A stretch of 64,000 bases of DNA from Heloderma charlesbogerti (Eukaryota > Chordata > Lepidosauria > Squamata > Helodermatidae): contig JANEZZ010002759.1 of the NCBI GenBank assembly GCA_026122225.1, forward strand, positions 1 through 64,000. Direction: 5' to 3'. This document shows positions 9,405 to 21,705 of this stretch, piece by piece (the first letter of the stretch is position 1; every line of letters begins with the position of its first letter). Position numbers and translations under genes: made by a program. The notes under the pieces are model-generated. The model did not search any database and was not told where the DNA came from. It worked only from the letters and a program-made list of their open reading frames with translations.

Positions 9405-12400
9405 TATTTAGAAAAATTGAAACAAGATATAATATGCTTACAAGAAACTTATATTAAGGAATAAGATACCAAATATTTAATTAATAAAAAATTAGGTGAA
9501 GAGTTTATAACTGCAAGCCGAAAAAAGAAAAATGGAATAGTTTTATATATTAAGCCACATTTGGGACTGGAATTGGTATTGTCAGATGAACAAGGCCGTT
9601 TTGTGGGAATTAAAATTACACTGAATGGTGTATCAACGTTGATTGTAGGGGTTTATGCACCTAATGACCACAAAGCGGAATTTTATGAGGATCTCTTATC
9701 CAAACTCGTGGATCTAACTTTTGACAGTTGGTGTTTAATGGGAGATTGGAATGGGGTGATTGCACCTCAAATTGATAGAATATCGGAGAAAAAAATAAAG
9801 AGTAATCAAAGGAAATTACCTAAAGGTTTTTTTGAATTGATGGACAATTTGGCCTTAGTAGATGTATGGAGAGATAAAAATGGAAACTCAAAAGAATATA
9901 AATATTTTTCAGAAAGAAAGAAATCTTTTTCAAGGATTGATATGATTTTGACAACTAAAGAGCTTGCTACAAATATTGGCAAAATACAAGTTCTACCAAG
10001 ATCATTTTAGGACCATAACCCTATATCTATGTCTTATGTGAAAAGAAGCACTACTTTTAGATGGAGATTGAATGAAATGATATTTCAAAATAAAAGTATT
10101 GTGGATGACACTAAAAAGAAATTGAGAGAATTTTTTTAATTGAATCTGGACAAGGGAGCAAATATCCGAACAGTATGGGATGCAAGTAAGGCCTATATGA
10201 GAGGTTATTTTATACAACAAAACATGCAACTGAAAAAGAGAAGAGAAGGTACAAAATATTCTAAAACAGATGAAGGAGAAAGAAGAATTCCTAAAGAAAA
10301 AACCAGGAAAGGCAAATGTCATCCGAAAGATTAAATTACTCCAACAACAATTGTTGATATTAACAGTTCAGGATATGCAAAAAAAAAAAAAAAAAACTTT
10401 GTAAAACAAATAAATTTAGAATTTGCTAATAAATCAGGAAGATGGATGGCCTATAAACTTAGAAAGGAAAAAGAAAAGAAAAAAATTGTGAAAATAAGTG
10501 AAAGTGGATTAGAATTTATTAATTAACCAATAATGTGGTAATTCAGAAAGCCTTTTATCAATATTATTCAAATTTGTATAAAGGGCAGGATATCTCCCCA
10601 GAATTAATGAATAAATATATTCATAAACAAAATTTACCAAAAATTACTAAGGAACAAAAACAAATGATGAATGGCCCAATAACAGTAAATGAAATGGTGG
10701 AAGCAATAAAAAAAATTAAATTGGGAAAAACTCTGGGACCAGATGGAATATCAGGATTATATTATAAGAAGTGTGAAGAAGAAATTTTACAACCATTGAA
10801 AAATATGATGAACAGTATTTTAGAAAAGGGGAGATATCGGAAACATGGAAAACAGCATATAATATTAAGACCTATTAATATTAAGACCTAAAGAAGGACA
10901 GGATTTAACCTTGACAAAAAACTACAGACCAATCTCATTATTAAACAATGACTATAAGATATTTGCAACAATTTTGGCAGAAAGGCTCAAGAAAATATTG
11001 CAGGAGTTTGTATATGAGGACCAAAGCGGTTTCTTACCAAAGAGACAGATGAGAGATAATGTAAGAACGGTCTTGAATGTGGTGGAATATTGGAAAAACA
11101 CCCAGAAAATCAAGCAGCTCCAATCTTTTTAGATGCAGAGAAAGCATTTAATAATCTCAACTGGAAATTTTTAATTAAGACTTTAGAAGAACTGGACTTT
11201 GGAGAAAACTTTATAAAATGGATGAAATCGGTATATACTGATCAAAAGGCTCAAATAATTATAAATGGGGACTTGACTAAACCTTGTGAGATGCAAAGAG
11301 GAACAAGACAAGGTTGCCCATTGTCACTGCTGTTGTTTATAATGGTTTTAGAACTATTAAACAGAGAAATAAGAAAAGATGATCAAATTACAGGAATAAA
11401 GATTAAAAAGGAGAAATATTATAAGTTGAAGGCTTTTGCAGATGACTTGGTGTTTATGTTGGAAGAACCTTTAAAGAGAATTGAAATTTTAATGAAAAAA
11501 TTAAAAGAATTTGGAGCAGTAGCAGGGTTCAAAGTTAATAAACAGAAAACAAAAATTTTAACAAAGAATATGCATGTTCAAGAAAAAAAACTTGATGGAT
11601 AAGACTGACTTCCAAATTGAAAAGGAAGTAAAAAATTTGGGAGTCTTTTTGGCAAATATGAATTGTATGCTTTTTCAAAATAACTATATTAAAGTGTGGA
11701 ATGAAATTAAACAAGACCTATTAAAATGGGAAAAATTACAACTATCACTTTTGGGAAGAATTGCAACAATCAAAATGAATGTATTACCTAGAATGTTATT
11801 TTGGTTTCAAATGATACCCATTATTACATCGGATTTACTTTTTAAGCAGTGGCAGAGAGATATAACGAAGTTTATATGGCCAGCAAAAAAACCAAGAGTT
11901 AAAATAAAAATTTTACAATATGCAAAGAGGTGGTTTGGGATTACCAGATAAAACCTATTTTTCTGCCTGCTGCTTGATGTGGATGAAGGAATGGGTGACA
12001 TTGAAAAATAGAAGACTTTTAGAACTAGAAGGACATGAATTGAGATATGGGTGGCATGGTTATTTGTGGTATGATAAAACAAAAGTGAATGTAGATTTTA
12101 ATAATCATTATATAAGAAGGGCTGTATTAAGAATTTGGAATAAATATAAATTAAGGCTCTATCAAAAAATACTACGTTGGATATCTACACAAGAAGCAAT
12201 GCATAGAAGAGAATCTGATAGCATGCATAAATGGATAAGATATAATGATTTACTGGAACTATCACAAGGGGAATATAAGTTTAAATCAAGGGAAAACTTA
12301 TTGGAAGAAGGTCATGTATGTTGGTGGTTTTCATATTTGCAAATTAAAGAAAGGTTTAAAATAGATGAGAAAAATGATGGATTTGAACAAACAGAATCTG

Positions 12401-13104
12401 AGTTTGAAATAGCACTGTGTACAAATGATGAACATGTTATTGCTGAACTGTATAAATTACTGTTATGGTATGAGACAGAGGATGAACAAGTAAAAGATTG
12501 TATGATAAAATGGGCACAAAATGTTGGTCATAATATATCAATAGAAGAGTGGGAAAGTATGTGGGGAAAAGATTTAAAATTTACTTTATGTACAAGTCTT
12601 AAAGATACTTTTTATAAGATGATGCATATAGATGGTATATGTCACCATTTAAATTGTCTAAAATGTATAAAGGTGTTTCTGGAAAATGTTGGAAATGTGA
12701 AGATCAAGAGGGAATGCTTTATCATTTATAGTGGACTTGTAAAAAAGCTAAAACATTTTGGAAACGAATAGAGTCTTTAGCTCAAAGAATATTAAAGACT
12801 ACTATAGAACTAAAGCCAGAAACTTTTTTATTGGGACTAACAGATAAACACGTAAAAGAGAAGGGGGGAATCCTCTTTCTCTACACGACAACGGCTGCAA
12901 GGTTATTGTATGCACAAGTGGAAGAATGAAACAATACCAAGTGTGAGTGAGTGGAGCATGAAAATGATGGAGCTGGCAGAGATGACAAAGCTTGCTATTA
13001 TAATTAAAGAAGGATCAACCACTAAATTTATGTTAGGTTATAAACCTTTTATAAAATTTGTACAAGAAATAGAGAAAAATGATATCTATGTATGTGGATT
13101 TTGA
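9405..13104 (+). pseudogene. L1 ORF2: endonuclease, reverse transcriptase and C-terminal region
   Basis: Continues the ORF2 begun at 2652. The endonuclease runs 9405-10030 with DIICLQETYIKE, VGVYAPND, CLMGDWNGVI and a final DHNPI (the SDH box, its Ser lost next to a stop). RT runs about 10540-11600: LGPDGISGLYYK, NYRPISLLN, DQSGFLPKRQ, FLDAEKAFN, RGTRQGCPLS and the catalytic FADDLVF at about 11430. C-terminal parts follow at 11574-11951, 11920-12771 and 12910-13104. L1 ORF2 nicks target DNA and primes cDNA from the nick. At least eight stops or frameshifts are scattered through it, so it is inactive. Confidence 0.85.
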
Positions 13105-13330
13105 ACTTTGAGATGGTTAACAACACTTTTTTTGTTGTTGTTAAAATTAGGAGAGAAATTAGATAACGTCTGTGAACTTAATGTATGATATACAACTAAG
13201 ATAAGAACTAGAGAATAATAATGAGCATTTGTTGTATAAGGGGAGCCAAAGGTAGATATCTTACAATCTTAAGAGACATTTTAGTGTATGTGTATTGTGT
13301 GTTTATGTTGTTGTTGAGTTTTGTTTTTCT

Positions 13331-15070
13331 TTTTTTTTAATTTAGCTGATCTTCTGATTAAGCCAAATCCAATTCCAGGTAGATCTTACTTGTTACCTAA
13401 TAGTCATAAACCCAACAACAAATTGGGACATCAAATTGTTTCTGGTAACAATACAGCCACAGAAAGGATATCTCTCTATATTGATTTAGAACTACAAAAT
13501 CTACTACAAAATCTACCATAATTTATTAAAGATACTAATTCTATTTTTACTGAAAATAGAGGCCCTGAACAAAGAACACAAATTTAATAACACCACCTTA
13601 CATTTGATGTCACATATACTAATATACCTCATAATTAGGTATCTACGAAACAACTTACCTAGTTCGTTTCGTACATCCGTGGGGGGGAGGCACTCCATCC
13701 CTCCCCCCGAAATCCTCAACGGCCGGCTCCACTCCACGACGACTCCATGGAGCCACCGGCTGGGGCAGCCCGCAGCAACATGCAGCCGCTACTGGGCTGC
13801 GCAGGGACGCAAATGGTGGCCGCCGTAGCTGCTGCCATTTGCGTCCCTTTTTTTTTGCTCTGATGGGCTACGTAAATATTTACGTAGCCTATAATGGCAA
13901 AAAAAAAAAGGAACACAAATGGCGGCGGCTACGGTGGCTGCCATTTACGTTCCCTTTTTCACCGTGATAGGCTAAGCAAATATTTACGTAGCCTATCATG
14001 GCAAAAAAAAAAAGGGAACGCCATTTGCGGCGGCTACAGCAGCCACCATTTGCATTCCCTTTTTTAGCTGTGATAGGTTATGTAAATATTTACATATCCT
14101 ATCATGGCGAAAAAGGGAACGCAAATGGCGGCCACCATAGCCACCACCATTTGAGTTCCCCTTTTTTTTTTCGCCGTGATAGGCCACGTAAATATTTACG
14201 TAGCCTATCACAGCCTCCGCAGGGATGCAAATGGCGTCCCTGCGTTAGCCATGACAGGCTACGTAAGTATTTGCGTAGCCTATCACAGCTAAAATGGTGA
14301 AGCGAATGGCGGCTGCAAACGCGGCCGCCATTCACAGAGCAGCGTGACCGGCAGCAGGTGAGTGCTCCATTTAGCGTGCCTTTCGCAGGGTGGGGGGGCA
14401 GGAGGCTTCGTTCCGCCATGGGTTTTGGGGGGCCAAATGCACTGGCATTTGGCCTCACCAAGATCCATGGCAGAATTCTCCGCCATCCCTACTCATAATA
14501 ATGGATCTAAATGAACTGCTTAACAGCAGGACTATCAAAACACCACACACAGATGTTATCACCACCTTAGCAATGCTTGTCCTTACCTGCAATAATTTGA
14601 CTTGTATTTTAACGAATAACATTACCTTCAAATAGTAGGCATAGTTATGGGCACATGCATGGCTGCATCATATGCCAACTTATTTATGGGTAAGCTGGAA
14701 CAAACCATCCTCACTAAACCCAAACACAAACTACTTGTGTGGTGGGGTGCATCAATAACATTTTTGTCATATGGACCTGCAGAAAAGAAAGTCTGGAACT
14801 ATTCAAAGGTTACAGTAACTCTGTTCAGCCAACCATCAAATTCACTTGCAATAGTTCCAATAAGATGACGCACATCCCTTTTCTAGATGTTCCGCCATCC
14901 ATAAGAGGGGACAAGACTGTTATGGATCTTTATAGCAATCCCACAGATGCCCATGCCTATTTGGACTGGCATTATTGCCATCCTAAACATATAACACAGA
15001 ACATATAGAGTCTGGTACTTAGGGTTAAACCCATATGCAACAGTGATACTATGTACGACAAAGAACACAG
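13331..15070 (+). pseudogene. Penelope-like reverse transcriptase, right fragment
   Basis: Blocks in order: KPNPIPGRSYLLPNSHKPNN (about 13359-13418), QIVSGNNTATERISLYIDLE (about 13431-13490), TYTNIPH just before the MITE, then IVMGTCMAASYANLFMGKLE (about 14640-14700), NNIFVIW, PTIKF, IPFLDV and DAHAYLDWHYCHPKHI (about 14945-14995). These are characteristic of Penelope-like RTs. The catalytic Y-x-D-D box reads CINNIF, both Asp replaced, and frames shift several times, so the copy is dead. No GIY-YIG nuclease domain could be seen downstream. A MITE interrupts it at 13636-14491. Confidence 0.8.
13636..14491 (+). mobile_element. Palindrome-rich hAT-like MITE, copy 2 (in Penelope)
   Basis: 856 bp, flanked by a perfect 8-bp duplication CTCATAAT. 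The left S end has decayed to TAGGTATC; the right L end is CATCCCTA. Five internal palindromes of the GATAGGCTACGTAA family lie at about 13860-14290, alternating with AAATGGCGGC inverted pairs. Outward donor-like sites: 13653-13660 (complement) and 14356-14363 (plus, AGGTGAGT). Confidence 0.9.
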
Positions 15071-16018
15071 GAACGTAAACAGCACCTTATATATAAATGA
15101 TTGTAAACCACATTTTTGGCTGACAATCTAAATTGTTCTTTCAAAAAAATCGGTGCTTCTGAGCTGCAGCTTTTAATGCATGGCGCACACATACAGCACC
15201 CCTGAGGAAACATAATCCCATAAAATACCATTTCCTTCTCCCTTCAAAAAGCAAGGGGTTCATCGTGCATTTAAACACTGTGAAATCTTTGTCCCCAATT
15301 ATCTCCTGGCAGTGCCACAGCAGAGCTCTCCAATTCGCTCAGCTGAATGGACGGTGCATGTGAAGTAGCAAGTGACAGGCTGACAGCAAGTGCTACGGCT
15401 TTTGGTCTCTGGCATCTGCTGGTTGATGGAGCAAAAATGCCTGCAATAAATCTAGTTTAATGCCACTGTACTCACCTAACAGTACTAATTCTAACAGCAA
15501 TTTATTTTATCGCTCTTATGTCTGCAGCAGTTCCTAATATCTGAAACATATAAATGAGAAAATTGCAGGCTTTCAAGGAAAAAGTATTAAGAAGCAATAA
15601 GCAGAGGGAAATTAATGTCCTTAAGATTTTGCTCATTCAGCAGTGGTCATGTAATTGGAAACAGTTAAAACATGTGAAAGAAAGAGCCACATTATGGGGT
15701 ATGTTTCCCATAGATAATATTTTGAATGCAAAATCTTTTCTTTATGTAATGGATAGTATGAGACACACTAAATCAGAAATAAATACTATAATACTTTCTG
15801 AACATGTCGTCATATTTTATATATGACCGAGAACTGCCTGTCTATGAGACAAGGCCCTCTGCCATAGGTAGACCTCATGTCATAGAATGTTCACAAACAT
15901 TCCAATATGACTTGTGGGAGAGGGAGTTGCATTTTCTGGCTACAAATGAAAGCTGCTACCCAACATCACCCATACGTGACCAACTAGACATTTGGGAGTA
16001 TTTATGCCCTAGAGGTTC
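15071..16018. other. Unassigned sequence between Penelope and BovB
   Basis: No recognisable domain or repeat. A 90-codon open stretch at 15554-15826 matches no family I know and has no supporting context. Some of it may be old Penelope 3' sequence. Confidence 0.3.
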
Positions 16019-16791
16019 AGTACTGGAGTTGATCGTTACCTTGTCATGGTGCTGGAGCTTGAGCACCTCAATGACGCCATGAGCTAAACTGTGAAGGGAC
16101 ACCCAAGACGGGAAGGTCATGGCACAGAGGTCAGACTAAATATGATTCCTGGGGAAGGAAATGGCAACCCACCCCAGAAATGAAATAAAATTAAAAAAAA
16201 TATTCTTGCCATGAAAACTAAATGGATCAGTACAACCAGAAATATGTCGGTATACCATCGGAAGATGGGACTCCCAGGTCGGAAGATGGTCAAAATGCTA
16301 CTGGGGAGGAACAGAGGATAAGTTCAACTAGCCCCAGATGTGATGACGCAACTAGCTCAAAGCCGAAAGGACGGTTAGCAGCCAATGGTGCTGGTGGTGA
16401 ACGACGGATCCGATGTTCTAAAGATCAACACACCATAGGAACCTGGAATGTAAGATCTATGAGCCAAGGCAAATTGGATGTGGTTATTGGGGAGATTTCA
16501 AGATTAAATATAGACATTTTGGGTGTCAGTGAACTGAAATGGACTGGAATGGGCCACTTCACATCAGATGACCACCAGATCTACTACTGTGGACAAGAGG
16601 ACCACAGAAGAAATGGAGTAGCCTTCATAATAAAGTGGCTAAAGCAGAGCTTGGATACAATCCAAAAAATGATAGAATGATCTCAATTCGAATTCAGGGT
16701 AAGCCATTTAACATCACAGTGATCCAAATATACGCCCCAACCACAGATGCTGAAGAAGCTGAAGTAGATCAGTTCGATGAGGATCTGCAGC

Positions 16792-17714
16792 TAGGGATGG
16801 ACGAAAGGCCCTTACCTGTCCTCGAAGCTTGCTTCGTGGTGGGGGGGAGGCGCTTTGCTTCTCCCCCCAAAGTTCATGCGAGGGGGGGGAGGCGCCCCAT
16901 CCCTTGCCGGCGAAATTCAGGCCGGGTAGAAGTGCCCCGTCTACCCGGCCGCGGGAAAAAAAAAAAAACACCCCCGTGATAGGCTACGTAACGATTAACG
17001 TAGCCTATCACAGCTAGATCTCCAAAGTCAGCCGTGATAGGCTACGTAAATCATCACGTAGCCTATCACGGGTGACTTTGGAAAAAAAGAAAAGAAAAAA
17101 GCATGTACGCAAATGGCGGCCCCCATAGGGAGCCGCCATTTGCGTTCTTTATTTGGTCCCTGTAGTCTATGTAAAGATTTACGTAGACTACGGCGAAAAT
17201 AAGGGCAACGCAAATAGCGTGCCCTTATTTTCGCTGTAGTCTACGCAAATCTTTACGTAGACTACAGGGACCAAATAAGGAATGCAAATGGCGGCTCCCT
17301 ATGGGGGCCGCCATTTGCGTACATGCTTTTTTCTTTTCTTTTTTTCCAAAGTCACCCGTGATAGGCTACGTGACGATTTACGTAGCCTATCACGGCTGAC
17401 TTTGGAGATCTAGCCGTGATAGGCTACGTTAATCGTTACGTAGCCTATCACGGGGTTTTGTTTTGTTTTTTACTTTCCTTGTAGTGGCGGCGGCGGCAGC
17501 CGGTCAAAAGACCGGCTGTTGCCCCCGCCCCTGACGAAGACCCGACGAACCGCCGCTGGGACCTGCCGCCGGGAGGGACATTCGTGAAAGGTAAGTCCCA
17601 TCCCGGGGGGGCGGGGAGCGGGGGGGCGGAGAATTTCACCGCCGATTTCGGGGGGCTGAATGCGTTGGCACTCGGCCCCCCGAAGTTTCGGGGAGAAATT
17701 CTCCCCCATCCCTA
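16792..17714 (+). mobile_element. Palindrome-rich hAT-like MITE, copy 3 (in BovB 2)
   Basis: 923 bp. Ends TAGGGATG and CATCCCTA, with a perfect 8-bp duplication TCTGCAGC on both sides, which restores the BovB frame. The core is a foldback of about 480 bp centred near 17211: two GATAGGCTACGT palindromes, a CAAATGGCGGC inverted pair and a TAGTCTACG palindrome on each side. Donor-like sites: 16811-16818 (complement) and 17589-17596 (plus). Confidence 0.92.
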
Positions 17715-18520
17715 TCTGCAGCACCTACTGGATAATACACCAAAAAGAGATGTTATTCTCATTACAGGAGACTGGAATGCTAAGATGGGTAGTCAAACGA
17801 CACCTGGAATTACAGGCAAGCATGGTCTGGGAGAACAAAATGAAGCAGGACACAGGCTGATAGAATTTTGCCAAGACAACTCACTGGGCATAACAAACAC
17901 TCTCTTCCAACAACCTAAGAGACGACTTTATACATGGACTTCACCAGATAGATGGTCGACACCAAAATCAGATTGACTACATCCTTTGTAGCCAAAGGTG
18001 ACGGACATCTATGCAGTCGGTAAAAACAAGACCTGGAGCTGACTGTAGTTCAGATCATGAACTTCTTATTGCACAATTTAGAATCAGACTAAAGAGAATA
18101 GGGAAGACCCACAGATCAGTTAGATATGAGCTCACTAATATTCCTCATGAATATGCAGTGGAGGTAAAGAATAGATTTAAGGGACTAGATTTAGTAAATA
18201 GGGTCCTGGAAGAACTATGGACAGAAGTTCGCAACATTGTTCAGGAGGTGGCAACAAAAAAATCCCAAAGAAAAAGAAAACCAAGAAGGCAAGATGGCTG
18301 TCTGCTGAGACACTGGAAGCAGCGCAAGAAAGAAGGAAAGCAAAAGGCAACAGTGATCGGGGGAGATATGCCCAATCAAATGCAAAATTCCAGAGGTTAG
18401 CCAGAAGAGATAAGGAATTATTTTTAAACAAGCAATGCGTGGAAGTGGAAGAAGATAATAGAATAGGAAGGACAAGAAAACTCTTCCAGAAAATTAGAAA
18501 CATCAGAGGTAAATTCCAGG

Positions 18521-19142
18521 TAGGGATGTCAGAGAATTCCACCACAGATCTCAGGGAGGCCAAATGCCAGTGCATTCGGCCCCCCGAAATCGGTGGTGGA
18601 ACGGCCTGCCCCCCCGCCCCCTCGGGACGAGACTTACCTGGGGCGGATCTTCTGGGCGGCGGCACCTGCGGCTGCAGTGGCAGTTCGACGGCAGCGGCTG
18701 CGGCGGCCAGTCTTCTGACCGGCTGCCACCGCCACCATTTCCAGTTTTAAAAAAAAAAAGACATGATAGGCTACATAAAGATTTACGTAGCCTATCATGG
18801 CTAGGTTTTTTTAAAAAACGTGATAGGCTACGTAAATCTTTACGCACTTTTGTGTTTTTTTTTCTTTTAAATCAGCCGTGACAGATTTACGTAAATGTTT
18901 ACGTAGCCTATCACGGCTGACTGCAGGGATGCAAATGGCGGCGGTTACAGCCGCCGCCATTTGCGGAGCCGGCCAGCCAGGATTCGGGGGGGAGAGGGAC
19001 AGAGCGCCTCCCCCCTGGCCAGAATTTGGGGGGGAGGGACGGAGCGCCCCCCCGGCCAGAATTTCAGGGGGAGGGACGGAGCGCCTCCCCCCCACCGCAA
19101 ATGTCACCCTTCGAAAAGGTAAGTGACTTTCGTACATCCCTA
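18521..19142 (-). mobile_element. Palindrome-rich hAT-like MITE, copy 4 (in BovB 2, flanking deletion)
   Basis: 622 bp, TAGGGATG to CATCCCTA. The flanking octamers ATTCCAGG and GAAAGGAG do not match, and about 750 bp of BovB is missing at this point. This suggests deletion, perhaps by recombination between two MITE copies. One internal palindrome (about 18820) is cut short. Outward donor-like sites: 18632-18639 (complement) and 19117-19124 (plus). Confidence 0.85.
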
Positions 19143-20361
19143 GAAAGGAGTACGGAAGGGTTGTATACTCTCACCCTACCTATTCAACCTGTATGCAGAA
19201 CACATCATGCAACGTGCTGGGCTTGATGAAGCCAAGGCTGGAGTTAAAATCGCTGGAAGAAACATTAACAATCTCAGATATGCAGATGATACCACTTTGA
19301 TGGCTGAAATCAAGGAGGAGCTGAGGAACCTCATGACAAAGGTGAAAGAAGAAAGTGCAAAAGCTGGGTTGCAGTTAAACTTCAAAAAAACCAAGATTAT
19401 GGCAAACAGCTTGATCGATAACTGGCAAATAGAGGGAGAAAACGTCGAGGCAGTGACAGACTTTTTCTAGGCGCAAAGATTACTGCAGATGCTGACTGCA
19501 GCCAGGAAATCAGAAGACGTTTACTTCTTGGGAGGAGAGCAATGACAAATCTTGATAAAATAGTGAAGAGCAGAGACATCACACTGACAACAAAGGTCTG
19601 CATAGTTAAAGCAATGGTATTTCCCATAGTAACCTAGGGCTGTAAGAGCTGGACCATAAGGAAGGCTGAGTGAAGGAAGATAGATGCTTTTGAACTGTGG
19701 TGCTGGAGGAAAATTCTGAGAGTGCCTTGGACTGCAAGAAGATCAAACCAGTCCATCCTCCAGGAAATAAAGCCAGACTGCTCACTGGAGGGAATGATTT
19801 TAAAGGCAAAACTGAAGTACTTTGGCCACATCATGAGAAGACAGGATACCCTGGAGAAGATGCTGATGCTAGGGAAAGTGGAAGGCAAAAGGAAGAGGGG
19901 CCGACCAAGGGCAAGATGGATGGATGATATTCTAGAGGTGATGGACTCGGCCTTGGGGGAGCTGGGGGTGGTGACAGCAAACAGGAAGCTCTAGCGTGGG
20001 CTGGTCCATGAAGCCACGAAGAGTCGGAAGCGACTGAACGAATAGACAACAACAAAGTACTGCTACAGCGTTAAAATTATTAGTCAGACCAATTACTTGA
20101 TCAAAAGGAGTATGGATCTGTTACCGAGGCAAAACAGCAAATAGCACGTCCACCTCATGTCAAGGAGCGTAGTACACCAAAGCATGTATGGAATTGCCTT
20201 TAAAGGAACATTTCAGATCACCATGTGGACCAAAAAATCCACGTTACTATGCCAACTGCCTCCTCTTCCTGTAGGGCCAAAGACATGGGCACACAGACCA
20301 CTCCCCCAAAACTGAAATCCTGAGGCATGGCCCGAGATAAACACATACGGAGTCAGGAATA

Positions 20362-20450
20362 TGTTACGGTCACACTTCCTGGAAAGCAAGTTTCATTGAA
20401 ATCAGTGGCCTTTACCTCTGAGTGAACAAAATGGATAGCATCAGGCTGCA
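20362..20450. repeat. Small palindromic repeat related to the 59701 copy
   Basis: Contains TTTCATTGAAATCAGTGG flanked by TTCCTGGAAAG and ACCTCTGAGTGAAC. This is the degenerate arrangement of the common hairpin repeat with 'CCATTGAATTCAATGG' centre and 'CTCAGAAGTAA' arms. Old copy. Confidence 0.45.
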
Positions 20451-20774
20451 GAATAATTTCTCATGGTAAATGAAGCAAAAGTGGGGAGGGGAAGGAAGAG
20501 GGCAAGTCCTTTGATAAAGTAGATATTTGTTTCATATTTTATATAGAATTAGAAACTTATTTTGATGTACCCTCCTGTTGATCTGTTGCATTTTCAGTGT
20601 CCTAAGTTTTAATTTGCAATACTATTTTTTCTTTCTTTTACTATTGATGGCAGGTCTGTAAAAGAGGGGAAAGGAATATTTATTGAACAGCTGTGTAACA
20701 GAAACCTTCCATTACTCACTTTACATTACAACATTGAACATATAATTGATACTATGTAAGCCAAGACTTGATTA

Positions 20775-20850
20775 TATTTATTTATTTATTTATTTATTTA
20801 TTTCATTTCTATACCGCCCAATAGCCGAAGCTATGTTAGGTAGGCATATG
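20775..20850 (-). repeat. 3' end fragment of a CR1/L2-group LINE
   Basis: On the minus strand it reads TAGCTTCGGCTATTGGGCGG, then TATAGAAATG and repeats of AAATA. This matches the 3' tail of the LINE at 51659-56218. Only the last few tens of bases are present, as expected of 5'-truncated insertion. Confidence 0.7.
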
Positions 20851-20860
20851 TGTCTATGTG

Positions 20861-20865
<5 letters not shown>

Positions 20866-20896
<31 letters not shown>
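20866..20896. repeat. (TA)n microsatellite
   Basis: About 15 uninterrupted TA units. Beyond this and the two small repeats listed separately, 20056-21486 shows no gene or recognisable element. Confidence 0.95.
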
Positions 20897-20898
<2 letters not shown>

Positions 20899-21705
20899 TC
20901 TCTCTTCCCTCCTTCCTCCTCTTCCAGTCAGCTGTGAGGCAGCAGAGACTCAATTTGAGGCTACACAGGCTTATAAACAGCCTCATACACTCTCATGGTA
21001 CCAAGAATTGTTTTTTTGAAGTAAATTGGATTTTTTAAAAAAATTCCGTATACAAAAAAGGGACAAGATACCAGTGATGGATTAAAAAAAAAAGTAAAAT
21101 GATTTCAGAAATCATAGGCAAAGAAATCATCAACTCTTGTTTTCTTTCTGTGCCATTTTAACTGAGCAAGCTTTCATTTTATTTTCCACTTTAAACTGCC
21201 CTTATTCCCTCAGTCATTTACCAAACTTCCTGGAATGTTCAGGTTATGTAAAACAGACATTTCTTTTTGGCACACATAAATTTCAAGAAGACCGGTGAAA
21301 CCTTTTTGATTTTATTAAGGTTATAATAAGCCCCCCTCCATTACTCTTATCAATGGTAATTATTGAACACAGATTATAGTGCTGTGGCTAGTATAATCAT
21401 GTGGGGAAGCTAGTTCAAGAGGGACGACAATTAAAATATAGTTGTGCTGTTCTGCAAATGTGTTGCAGCAGATAACGTTTTCTATTAAAAGTTTCCCAGT
21501 TAGGGACTTCCAGTTTGGGACCAATGTAGCCCTGGCAGCTTCCAAGGACTCTCCGTGGCAGCGTTCTCAAACAGCTTTTTAAAAGGTTGAAAAACCTTTT
21601 CATCTCCCCCCTAGAATTGAAAGGGGGGGCAAAGCAAATAGCTCTGGATTTTTGCCTGGAGTAAGGTAACCTCCACGCGATAGTGGAGGAGCTGGATGCC
21701 AGGGT

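Larger units (their letters stand above)
601..13330 (+). mobile_element. L1-clade LINE, near full length, split by a Ngaro element
   Basis: Contains a 5' leader, ORF1 (1544-2574), the start of ORF2 (2652-2723) and, after a 6.7-kb insertion, the rest of ORF2 (9405-13104). The leader at about 640-735 resembles the leader of the second L1-type element at 21504-21705; both share the TCAAACAGCT...AAAAGGTTGA block. No poly(A) tail or clear target duplication was found at the 3' end near 13330, so that end may be truncated. Coding parts carry frameshifts and stops. It lies between the two halves of a Penelope element, implying insertion into it. Confidence 0.75.
16026..20055 (+). pseudogene. RTE-BovB LINE copy 2, broken by two MITEs
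   Basis: Bounded by AGTACTG at 16019-16025 and 20056-20062. Endonuclease: IGTWNVRSM, GVSELKWTGM (16222-16680), then in another frame FNITVIQIYAPTTD. After the first MITE come GDWNAKMGS (about 17770) and SDHELL (about 18050). The RT resumes after the second MITE with KGCILSPYLFNLYAEHIM, RYADDTTLMAE (about 19278-19310) and the BovB C-terminal region. The end near 20025-20055 has the usual GTCGGAAGCGACTGAACG and ACAACAACAA tail. Roughly 250 codons of RT N-terminus, compared with the intact BovB at 33484, are missing at the second MITE. Several stops and frameshifts. Confidence 0.85.

Noticed and set aside
15554..16082. Two open stretches of about 90 codons as possible host exons
   Set aside because: No domain, no convincing splice sites or conservation argument; length is within chance for AT-rich DNA.
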